From the NCBI GenBank assembly GCA_905373625.1, contig CAJPTS010000047.1, positions 1 through 9,784 of the forward strand: DNA of 9,784 nt. Reading direction: 5' to 3'. The translations under genes were made by a program, and so were the position numbers. Under the pieces are notes generated by a model. It did no database searches and was not told the origin of the DNA. It saw nothing but the letters and a program-made list of their open reading frames with translations. Positions within the stretch are counted from its first letter, which is position 1, and the number at the start of each line of letters is the position of its first letter. Origin of the DNA: Bacteroidia bacterium (GTDB lineage Bacteria; Bacteroidota; Bacteroidia; Bacteroidales; CAJPTX01). This document shows positions 1 through 5,740 of this stretch, in pieces.

Positions 1-461
1 CACTTAAAGAAGGCGGCGTAGAAGCTGCAAAAGAAGTGTGCAGAAAAACTCGTGGTCCTGTTGCAAGTATTTTCTATCAGGGGCTCGATCGCGCTGACGA
101 GGGGATTGATGCGGTAGAAAAGTCAGTGGTTTCTTACGGATCGGTACAGATGCAGCAGCTCGAAAGCGGTCTTACTTGGATCTCCCTCTTTATTGCCCTA
201 GCGCCTATGTTCGGGTTTATGGGGACGGTCTTGGGGATGATCTCCGCGTTTGATGCTATTGAAATCGCAGGTGATATTGCTCCATCATTGGTTGCGGGTG
301 GTATTAAGATAGCCTTGATTACCACCGTCTTCGGACTCGTGGTAGCAGCCATCCTACAGGTCTTCTATAACTATATCCTTTCCAAGATTGATAGCATCGT
401 GATGCGTATGGAAGACGCTTCCATCTCTTTGGTAGACATTTTGGTACATCACAAACTTTAG
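1..461 (+). CDS. exbB: ExbB/TolQ/MotA-family proton channel protein, 3' part
   Basis: This is the C-terminal 152 residues of an ExbB/TolQ-family inner-membrane protein; the reading frame is open from base 3 and the gene starts upstream of the window. The family forms the pentameric proton channel that, with ExbD, powers TonB-dependent outer-membrane transport. The visible part has a cytoplasmic helical stretch, then two long hydrophobic helices. The first carries the GTVLGMISAF motif (about residues 73-82 of the fragment) and the second carries ALITTVFGLVVAA, matching the conserved threonine-bearing pore helices of ExbB. An internal GTG at 36 is not the start, because the frame continues upstream with family-like sequence. 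The stop is 21 bp before the next gene, and two exbD genes follow, which supports the Exb assignment over MotA. TolQ is the main alternative; the two cannot be separated from this fragment. Confidence 0.9.
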   Translation, partial: LKEGGVEAAKEVCRKTRGPVASIFYQGLDRADEGIDAVEKSVVSYGSVQMQQLESGLTWISLFIALAPMFGFMGTVLGMISAFDAIEIAGDIAPSLVAGGIKIALITTVFGLVVAAILQVFYNYILSKIDSIVMRMEDASISLVDILVHHKL

Positions 462-482
462 TCGATTGAAGGAGTTTGGAGT

Positions 483-947
483 ATGTCAGACAAAATAACT
501 AAACGCGTACTGCGGATCGGTCTCGGCGTACTTCTCATAGTCTCTGTTATCTTAGGTATTTATTTTACCGTTAAGATCTCAGGCACAGACGAACGGGAGG
601 TGCTCATGGCCGCATTAGAGCCTGTGATAAATTGGACCTATTTCTTGTTGATCGTTGCAGCGGCTAGCGCCATAATCTTCCCGCTGATCTACATCGTCCA
701 AAATCCACGTAAGGCATTGAAAATGTTGGTGGCTATAGCTGTCCTAGCTGTTGTGGTACTAATCTCCTATGCGACCTCTGACGGATCGCCCATAGTCACC
801 GCAACATCGGCCACAAACCCCGATTTCTCGGACTATACTGTACTGAAGCTCTCCGAGACGGGTATACGAACTGCGTTTGCCCTCATTGGCGGATCAATAA
901 TCTTATTGATTGTCACGGGCGTGCGTAGCATGATTAGCAATCGTTAG
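483..947 (+). CDS. Four-helix membrane protein of the exb operon, function unknown
   Basis: I do not recognise a named family for this 154-residue protein. It has four predicted transmembrane helices, at about residues 10-30, 51-72, 78-97 and 127-147. A short polar loop follows helix 1, a positively charged NPRK turn lies between helices 2 and 3, and a longer polar loop rich in Ser, Thr and Asp (about 98-125) lies between helices 3 and 4. There is no signal peptide cleavage site and no catalytic motif. A GGAG-type ribosome site (471-474) precedes the ATG. The gene sits between exbB and the first exbD with 21 bp upstream, so it is almost certainly co-transcribed with the channel genes. From memory, similarly sized membrane proteins occupy this place in other Bacteroidetes exb clusters. 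An accessory or assembly role for the ExbB-ExbD motor is an inference from position only. Confidence 0.8.
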   Translation: MSDKITKRVLRIGLGVLLIVSVILGIYFTVKISGTDEREVLMAALEPVINWTYFLLIVAAASAIIFPLIYIVQNPRKALKMLVAIAVLAVVVLISYATSDGSPIVTATSATNPDFSDYTVLKLSETGIRTAFALIGGSIILLIVTGVRSMISNR

Positions 948-953
948 TAGTGT

Positions 954-973
954 CCCCCTCCTCACGGAGGGGG
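954..973 (+). promoter_or_regulatory. GC-rich hairpin inside the exb operon (attenuator-like)
   Basis: An 8-bp perfect stem (CCCCCTCC at 954-961 with GGAGGGGG at 966-973) closes a TCAC loop. It starts 6 bp after the stop codon of the membrane protein gene and ends 29 bp before the first exbD. The bases that follow, CTTCTT, are only a poor U-tract, so this is more likely an attenuator, mRNA processing or stability element than a full terminator. The left arm (956-961) is also complementary to the downstream ribosome site GGAGGG at 989-994, so two mutually exclusive pairings can be drawn. Confidence 0.55.
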
Positions 974-988
974 CTTCTTGAAAAACAA

Positions 989-994
989 GGAGGG
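989..994 (+). promoter_or_regulatory. Strong Shine-Dalgarno site of first exbD
   Basis: GGAGGG lies 8 bases before the ATG at 1003, an ideal distance. Such a strong site stands out because most genes in this window have weak or no recognisable ribosome site, as is usual in Bacteroidetes. It fixes 1003 as the start and is a perfect complement of 956-961 in the upstream hairpin. Confidence 0.65.
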
Positions 995-1002
995 AAGAAA
1001 GA

Positions 1003-1578
1003 ATGCCGAAGAAAAAAATGGAGGAAATAAATGCCAGCTCTATGGCTGACATTGCATTTCTGTTGCTCATCTTCTTCTTGGTGACCACTACAATGAATGT
1101 GGATACTGGTCTGCCGCGTATGTTGCCACCCATGCCTACAAAAGATCAAAAAGAAGTTTCGCAAGACTACCAAGTCAGAAACGTCTTGTTGGTACGTATC
1201 AACAGAAGCGATAAATTGTTGGTCGGGGGGCGTCCCATGGACGTTAATCAGTTGCGAGAAAAAGCCAGAGAGTTCCTATTGAACCCAAATAATGATCCCA
1301 CATTGCCTGAGAAGGTTAAGAAAAATATTCCTCTCCTAGGTGATGTCATGGTCACTGCGGGTGTCATCTCTTTGCAAAATGACCGCTCCACGACTTACTC
1401 GGCTTACCTCAAGGTGCAAAATGAGCTCATTGCAGCTTATAATGAAGTGCGTGATGACCTCTCGCGTCAGCGCTTTGGCAAGGTTTATGACAAGCTGAAT
1501 GACGAGCAGCAAAAAGCGATACAAGCTGCTGTTCCACAGCGTATCTCGGAAGCTGAACCAGTGGAAGGAAAAAAATAG
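1003..1578 (+). CDS. exbD: ExbD-family biopolymer transport protein, long form
   Basis: This 191-residue protein is an ExbD/TolR-family component of the proton-driven motor, anchored by one N-terminal helix with its bulk in the periplasm. The signature is the short basic N-terminus followed by SSMADIAFLLLIFFLVTTTM (residues 12-31). Asp16 corresponds to the membrane-embedded aspartate that carries protons in ExbD. The family is usually about 130-150 residues. This one has an additional charged, probably helical C-terminal part from about residue 130 to 191 that ends in an RISEAEP stretch. I recall that long forms like this are common in Bacteroidetes. It is followed by a second exbD after 14 bp, so the two may form mixed dimers. 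TolR is the alternative, but no tolA, tolB or pal gene is visible. Confidence 0.92.
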   Translation: MPKKKMEEINASSMADIAFLLLIFFLVTTTMNVDTGLPRMLPPMPTKDQKEVSQDYQVRNVLLVRINRSDKLLVGGRPMDVNQLREKAREFLLNPNNDPTLPEKVKKNIPLLGDVMVTAGVISLQNDRSTTYSAYLKVQNELIAAYNEVRDDLSRQRFGKVYDKLNDEQQKAIQAAVPQRISEAEPVEGKK

Positions 1579-1592
1579 GAGCGCGACCAATT

Positions 1593-2057
1593 ATGGCTAA
1601 ATTTTCAAGAAAAGGAAAAGGGGGACTCCCAGCTATTTCGACTGCCTCCCTGCCCGACATTGTCTTTATGTTGCTCTTCTTCTTCATGGTAAGTACATCT
1701 ATGCGTGAAACTGAGATGAGAGTTTCGCTATACCTACCTGAAGCTACTGAAGTTTCTAAACTGGAGAAAAAGTCGTTAGTATCTTACATCTATATCGGAA
1801 CGCCTACCTTACAGTATCAGCGACTGTACGGAACGGACTCCCGTATACAGCTCAATGACTCGTTTAAGGAGTTGGTAGATATCCGTGACTTTATCTCCTC
1901 AGAGCGTGATGCGCTTAGTGAGTCTGATAGAAATCTTCTTACCACGTCATTAAAGGTTGATCAGAATACCCGTATGGGGATCGTCTCTGACGTGAAACAG
2001 GAGTTACGTAAGGCGGCTGCGCTCAAGATTAACTACGCTGCACGTCGTGCTAACTAG
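1593..2057 (+). CDS. exbD: ExbD-family biopolymer transport protein, second copy
   Basis: This is a second ExbD-family protein, of normal family length (154 residues). A basic, glycine-containing N-terminus (residues 1-11) is followed by the single membrane helix LPDIVFMLLFFFMVSTSM (20-37), with Asp22 in the proton-carrying position. The rest is a periplasmic domain of mixed beta and helical character. The helix motif is clearly related to that of the preceding gene, but the two proteins diverge in the periplasmic part, so they are paralogues and not a recent duplication. The GGAG at 1578-1581 overlaps the stop of the first exbD and lies 11 bases before the ATG. A strong terminator follows 23 bp after the stop, so this is the last gene of the operon. 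No tonB gene is attached. Confidence 0.93.
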   Translation: MAKFSRKGKGGLPAISTASLPDIVFMLLFFFMVSTSMRETEMRVSLYLPEATEVSKLEKKSLVSYIYIGTPTLQYQRLYGTDSRIQLNDSFKELVDIRDFISSERDALSESDRNLLTTSLKVDQNTRMGIVSDVKQELRKAAALKINYAARRAN

Positions 2058-2080
2058 TTAACGTTACTATTCGGATTTAT

Positions 2081-2115
2081 GCGTCTTGTGAGAACTTCAC
2101 AAGGCGCTTTTTTTT
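2081..2115 (+). terminator. Intrinsic terminator of the exb operon
   Basis: An 11-bp stem pairs 2081-2091 (GCGTCTTGTGA) with 2097-2107 (TCACAAGGCGC), with one G-U pair and a 5-base loop GAACT. It is followed at once by eight T residues (2108-2115). This is a textbook Rho-independent terminator and separates the exb genes from the peptidase gene. Confidence 0.93.
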
Positions 2116-2148
2116 CGTCATTATTTTATTGAATGTACTGCAAACCGA

Positions 2149-2171
2149 GAGACGAAAGACTCGAGACGAAA
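2149..2171 (+). repeat. Tandem 9-bp direct repeat upstream of the peptidase gene
   Basis: GAGACGAAA occurs at 2149-2157 and again at 2163-2171, a 14-bp step. The pair lies directly next to a larger dyad and upstream of a promoter-like element. A regulator binding site is possible; chance is not excluded. Confidence 0.4.
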
Positions 2172-2173
2172 TA

Positions 2174-2199
2174 AACTCATTTGCGTACGCAGTGGAGTT
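2174..2199 (+). promoter_or_regulatory. Operator-like 26-bp dyad upstream of the peptidase gene
   Basis: A perfect 10-bp palindrome TGCGTACGCA (2182-2191) is flanked symmetrically by AACTC (2174-2178) and GAGTT (2195-2199), each three bases from the core. That gives twenty matched positions around one centre. With no loop it cannot be a normal RNA hairpin, so a protein-binding operator is the more natural reading. It lies about 30 bp before a TACTTTTG element and 110 bp before the peptidase ATG. Confidence 0.5.
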
Positions 2200-2227
2200 G
2201 CAAAACTGTAATTTCGTATCTCTTTAT

Positions 2228-2235
2228 TACTTTTG
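2228..2235 (+). promoter_or_regulatory. Candidate Bacteroidetes -7 promoter element for the peptidase gene
   Basis: TACTTTTG fits the Bacteroidetes -7 consensus TAnnTTTG exactly. Transcription would begin near 2241, giving a leader of about 68 bases. The nearest TTG to serve as -33 box (2198-2200) is 27 bp away, longer than the usual spacing of about 20, so the upstream half is weak and an activator may be needed. The dyad at 2174-2199 overlaps that position. Confidence 0.4.
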
Positions 2236-2308
2236 AGAAATATCTGCTTCACACGGTAGATTGAGTTTCCCTTGTGTGGGTAAAAGTTTAGACAATAGAA
2301 TCTATACA

Positions 2309-4936
2309 ATGAATATTAAAACCTTCTGCATTACAGTGTTACTACTGTTAGTCTTGGTACTGAATGCTCACTGCGCACCAATAGATGTACAGCGTGCGCA
2401 GCAAATTGCTGAAAACCAACTCCAAACTTACTCTCCTCTACGAGGTAGTAAAGCGGATTTGCGACTCGTCTATACGAGCTCGGGAATTCCTACAAGGGCT
2501 AGTAATACACTACAAGATTATTATGTCTTCGCTACCCCCGAAACGGGGTTTGTCATTGTGGCGGGCGATGATAACGTGCCTGAAGTATTGGGTTATTCCT
2601 ACGAAAATTCCTTCGTACCTGAGAATATTCCTGTTCAGCTTCAAACTTGGCTTAAGCAATGTGCGCAATGGGTGACTCAGGCACGAAAAAAAAGTAATCG
2701 TCACCTCACTGCATATCTAGAATCTGAGAAAAAGCCTATTGCCCCCTTGCTTAAAGGACTGAAATGGAATCAAAGTCCTCCTTACAACCAGTATACGCCG
2801 ACGTTTAACGTAAACGGTGCTACAGTTCATGCTCCCGTTGGCTGTGTTGCCACCGCACTTTCACAAATTATGCGCTATTATTGTTGGCCTAAACAGGGAC
2901 GCGGAACAATAAACTACTCTGCGGATGGCACTAACTACTACCAAAAATTCGATGCTGTGTATGATTGGAACAATATGCCCAATCAAGTAACAACCAATTC
3001 CCCTGCGCCGCAGAGAAAAGCTGTTGCTGTCTTGGGGCGGGACGTAGGACATGCTGTTCAAATGAACTACGGAACTGAGGCTAGTGGTGCGTACTCCGAG
3101 AATGCCATGATCGCCATGCGAAAATATATGCGCTATGCCAATACCACGCGCATCCGACTACAAGATTACTATAACTACGACGAGTGGACGAAAGTTTGCC
3201 TTGACGAATTAAAAGCCAAGAGACCCATTTATTATTCTGGCGCTGCTGTCGGGGTCGGACACGCTTTTGTCTGTGATGGCTATGACGGGAACGGACGCTT
3301 TCACTTCAATTGGGGGTGGGGAGGTATAAGTAACGGATATTATGTCTTAACTAACCTCGAACCGCTATCGCAAGGCATTGGTGGTGGCGGCGAGGGAGGA
3401 TATGTACTAAGTAACCAAATCATTACGGGGTTACAACCCATTAACGCCACGGAGTCTGCGGTGGAAATTTGTTGTGAAAAAGTAGTTTTGCCTACCCAAG
3501 AACAATCGAAAAGCGCTCTCTTAAAAATCATATTCCAAGGCTTGTGGAATTATAGTTATGATGACTTAAATGTCTTTGTTGCAGTGCAAGTGTTAGATGC
3601 GCAGGGCGAGATCGTTTTGGAATCTTACACCAATTCCCAAGCAACCGTAAAATTTAGGCACGGCTTTAAGAGCTTCGAGCTGAATTGTGATGTGAACGCA
3701 TTACAAAATGGTACTTATACGGTGCGTCCTGCATTTTACGATGCTACCAAGAAAATCTATTACCCTGCTCATGTCGGTGCACTGAATCCTGCTCCCCGTT
3801 TTCGTGTGGAAGGTAATAAGCTAATTTTTGGCAAGATTAGCACACTAGCATCGCTAAAGCTTGTATCAAGCTCCCGAAAGATGAATTATAATATGCAAAA
3901 TACTTTTGATTTTACTATTCAGAACACGGGCACATTGCCTTATGCAGCACTCATTGCGGGCATTTATTCCGCTGCCGCTGATCAGTTAACCAAGACTCCG
4001 AACTGGAAAAATGATCTGCTCTTCAATCGTTCAATATTCTTACAGCCAGGCGAGAAACAAACTTTCACTCTTGTTCTTCCTGGACCGAGTAATACGTCTG
4101 AACACTTTTTGCAAATCCTCTATGATCGCTATGGGGGCAGTGAGGATAAATGGCCAAAATTGGCAGACGACACTTTTTATCCAGGTCATACAAACTTCGT
4201 TACCGCGAATCTTACCATAGAACCGCCATACAATTTTGTGTGGTATAGTGGTTCTAAACCACCGTATAAAACACCTTATCAATTGTCTTTTACGGAGAAG
4301 TTCTCCACGTATGAATCTGGCTCTCTCATGCGTGTAGCCGTTAAGGTAAAAGCGCCTTCCAACAAAGGCGTTTATGCATACTTGCGAGGAGCAATTTTCA
4401 CTCGTACCAGTGATGGGAAATATAGACAAGTGGGCGCTCTGCTCCGATTCCCAACGTTAATATTACGTCCCAACGAGGAGCGAGAAGTAGCCTGCGAACA
4501 TATCTTATTTTGTAGACCAGGTAAGCAGTATAGCTTACATCTTTATGATCGTAAAGATGGCGACCATCAGCTGGATCATAACTTCGAATTTGAAGTGACG
4601 GGCACTTACAGTGATGCGTTACCCATCCCCAACAATGGTGCCCTCCCCGATGATCCTGATGCTGCGATTAGTTCCTCGGAACACCGTTTGTTAGGAGTTT
4701 CATTAGGATCGAATCCTACCAGCGGGCTTCTAAATCTCTATCTGCCTGCGAGTGTTGTTGGGCAAAACCTTACCATTGAGATCTTCGATACCACTGGACG
4801 AAGTGTACATCGTACTGCTGCTGTAGGTGAATCACAATTACTGCTGGACCTTTCACACCTCACAAAAGGATTATACCTTATAAGAGTACAAACCGACGCA
4901 CAGCAGGCAGCTACACTTCGCTTTGTAAGAGAATAA
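2309..4936 (+). CDS. Secreted C10-family (streptopain/PrtT-like) cysteine peptidase with T9SS sorting domain
   Basis: This 875-residue protein is a secreted cysteine peptidase of family C10, like streptopain and the Porphyromonas PrtT/periodontain enzymes. Residues 1-22 form a hydrophobic signal peptide. About 24-130 match the Spi-type propeptide. About 145-375 are the catalytic domain, with Cys179 in APVGCVATA, His318 in GVGHAFVCDGY and Asn334-Trp335 in FHFNWGWGG, so the catalytic residues are intact. About 385-790 are beta-rich with no recognised motif. From about 795 to the end is a type A sorting domain (SNPTSG, IEIFDTTGR, LTKGLYLIRV), which directs export by type IX secretion and cell-surface attachment. 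The length is close to PrtT-type enzymes. The ATG at 2309 is chosen over an in-frame one at 2261 because the signal peptide begins there. It is transcribed alone, with a terminator before it and a hairpin after it. Confidence 0.93.
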   Translation: MNIKTFCITVLLLLVLVLNAHCAPIDVQRAQQIAENQLQTYSPLRGSKADLRLVYTSSGIPTRASNTLQDYYVFATPETGFVIVAGDDNVPEVLGYSYENSFVPENIPVQLQTWLKQCAQWVTQARKKSNRHLTAYLESEKKPIAPLLKGLKWNQSPPYNQYTPTFNVNGATVHAPVGCVATALSQIMRYYCWPKQGRGTINYSADGTNYYQKFDAVYDWNNMPNQVTTNSPAPQRKAVAVLGRDVGHAVQMNYGTEASGAYSENAMIAMRKYMRYANTTRIRLQDYYNYDEWTKVCLDELKAKRPIYYSGAAVGVGHAFVCDGYDGNGRFHFNWGWGGISNGYYVLTNLEPLSQGIGGGGEGGYVLSNQIITGLQPINATESAVEICCEKVVLPTQEQSKSALLKIIFQGLWNYSYDDLNVFVAVQVLDAQGEIVLESYTNSQATVKFRHGFKSFELNCDVNALQNGTYTVRPAFYDATKKIYYPAHVGALNPAPRFRVEGNKLIFGKISTLASLKLVSSSRKMNYNMQNTFDFTIQNTGTLPYAALIAGIYSAAADQLTKTPNWKNDLLFNRSIFLQPGEKQTFTLVLPGPSNTSEHFLQILYDRYGGSEDKWPKLADDTFYPGHTNFVTANLTIEPPYNFVWYSGSKPPYKTPYQLSFTEKFSTYESGSLMRVAVKVKAPSNKGVYAYLRGAIFTRTSDGKYRQVGALLRFPTLILRPNEEREVACEHILFCRPGKQYSLHLYDRKDGDHQLDHNFEFEVTGTYSDALPIPNNGALPDDPDAAISSSEHRLLGVSLGSNPTSGLLNLYLPASVVGQNLTIEIFDTTGRSVHRTAAVGESQLLLDLSHLTKGLYLIRVQTDAQQAATLRFVRE

Positions 4937-4988
4937 AAAGTTCTCCAGTTACCGTTCCTGTCTGCAATTTGATAATTTGGTTTAGTCT

Positions 4989-5026
4989 GAGTGTGTGTCG
5001 AAATACTAATTTGGCACACCCTCTTT
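4989..5026 (+). terminator. Possible weak terminator after the peptidase gene
   Basis: A long hairpin begins 53 bases after the stop codon. Bases 4989-4999 pair with 5013-5023 with one mismatch and one G-U pair. The stem continues as AAAT (5001-5004) with ATTT (5009-5012), leaving a bulged G5000 and an ACTA loop. Only three T residues follow (5024-5026), so termination would be weak or need Rho. Confidence 0.45.
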
Positions 5027-5128
5027 AGGTATGCTCAGAATGTATAAAATGCAAGATGCTGAGAATGACGGAGAAGGGAGCGTACTGATGTATGTAACTG
5101 CCCCCCTGAATTTCTCAAGCAATACAGC

Positions 5129-5189
5129 AGTTTGCACGTCACGGACATACCGTCCGAATCTGTTTTCGTACTTTGATAGTACGCAAACT
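5129..5189 (+). ncRNA. Candidate three-way-junction RNA structure
   Basis: An outer stem AGTTTG (5129-5134) with CAAACT (5184-5189) encloses two hairpins: CGGAC/GTCCG (5142-5146 with 5152-5156, loop ATACC) and CGTACT/AGTACG (5167-5172 with 5178-5183, loop TTGAT). The second hairpin abuts the outer stem, as in a coaxial stack. AGTAC (5178-5182) can instead pair with GTACT (5192-5196), so an alternative fold exists. It matches no riboswitch class that I recognise. It could be a leader of the downstream genes, a small RNA, or chance pairing. Confidence 0.3.
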
Positions 5190-5332
5190 AGGTACTGGGA
5201 CTAATATACTTTCTTCGTTTTACTCTTTTACCTATCGCTCATCTTGTACTTTGGTACTTAGCATCACGTAGCTAAATTTAAGCTTTTGTCCCCCATTTTC
5301 TTTACTTTGTAAGTAAAGTGCTACTTTAGTAG
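5167..5332 (+). repeat. Family of TACTTT-containing short dyads
   Basis: TACTTT begins at 5169, 5207, 5247, 5303 and 5322. Four of the five sit inside small inverted repeats: CGTACT-TTGAT-AGTACG (5167-5183), GTAC-TTTG-GTAC (5246-5257), CTTTACTT-TGT-AAGTAAAG (5300-5318) and CTACT-TT-AGTAG (5321-5332). The last two lie 19-51 bp before the lipoprotein start and are placed well for an operator. Confidence 0.4.
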
Positions 5333-5350
5333 TGTAATTGGTGGTGGCTG

Positions 5351-5725
5351 ATGGGGCGTTTATTCCTTTTTTTCGTTCTCTTTTTGACTTTCTATCTCGC
5401 TTCTTGTGTAGATAAGAAAGAGGAGGAACTGCGCGCCTTCCCGATTGAAGATCTCATCGAAGATATTTTGCTAACCAATGCCAGTGCTCCACAAGACGAG
5501 GAAGACTCTACACGTTATCTGAACCTTTACGACGAGGTTTATAGACGTTTTGCAACCGATTCGGCACATGTGGATCAACTACTAAAGTATTGGGTGCTGC
5601 ACCCCAAGGAATTCGATGCCATAGTAGATCGGGTCATTGCACGCATGAAACGCCGCTACGACTCTATTGAGATTCTCAAGCCAGAATTACAACTAGATAA
5701 CAAGCTCGAAGATACAGTACAGTAA
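5351..5725 (+). CDS. Small DUF4296-like lipoprotein
   Basis: This 124-residue protein begins with a hydrophobic lipoprotein signal (residues 1-18) ending in the lipobox LASC, so Cys19 would be lipidated. The mature part is short and helical. It resembles DUF4296, a Bacteroidetes family of small lipoproteins, in the FPIEDLIEDILL segment (about 30-41) and in YDEVYRRFATDS through LLKYWVLHPKEFDAIVDRVI (about 60-97), with the characteristic YW and HPKEF positions. The function of the family is not known. Directly after the lipidated Cys the sequence is VDKKEEE, an acidic-basic cluster of the kind that can act as a surface-export signal in Bacteroidetes lipoproteins. The downstream amidohydrolase begins after 15 bp, so the two are probably co-transcribed. 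No clear ribosome site is seen. Confidence 0.8.
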   Translation: MGRLFLFFVLFLTFYLASCVDKKEEELRAFPIEDLIEDILLTNASAPQDEEDSTRYLNLYDEVYRRFATDSAHVDQLLKYWVLHPKEFDAIVDRVIARMKRRYDSIEILKPELQLDNKLEDTVQ

Positions 5726-5740
5726 CTGACGCAAAAGACA

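Larger units (their letters stand above)
4937..5350. other. 414-bp gene-free region rich in short dyads
   Basis: I see no convincing coding region on either strand here. The stretch holds a probable terminator hairpin (4989-5026) and a near-perfect 12-bp direct repeat, ATGCTCAGAATG at 5031-5042 and ATGCTGAGAATG at 5056-5067. It also holds a possible branched RNA fold (5129-5189) and several TACTTT-containing dyads up to 5332. The promoter of the downstream lipoprotein-amidohydrolase run should lie here. I found no exact TAnnTTTG -7 box within 160 bp of the lipoprotein start. Confidence 0.6.

Noticed and set aside
2248..2280. Leader stem between CACAC (2250-2254) and GTGTG (2274-2278)
   Set aside because: Five Watson-Crick pairs plus two G-U pairs around a 19-base loop is too weak to annotate as a structured leader.
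2261..2308. Upstream in-frame ATG that would extend the peptidase by 16 residues
   Set aside because: The added residues are polar and would sit before a normal signal peptide that begins with its own Met-Asn-Ile-Lys at 2309; the shorter start is preferred.
4040..4429. 129-residue open frame on the - strand
   Set aside because: It lies wholly inside the peptidase gene on the opposite strand and shows no family motif or start signal; a shadow frame.
5084..5095. CTGATG stretch resembling a hammerhead ribozyme core
   Set aside because: The bases read CTGATGT, not the required CUGANGA, and no matching GAAA and stem arrangement follows.
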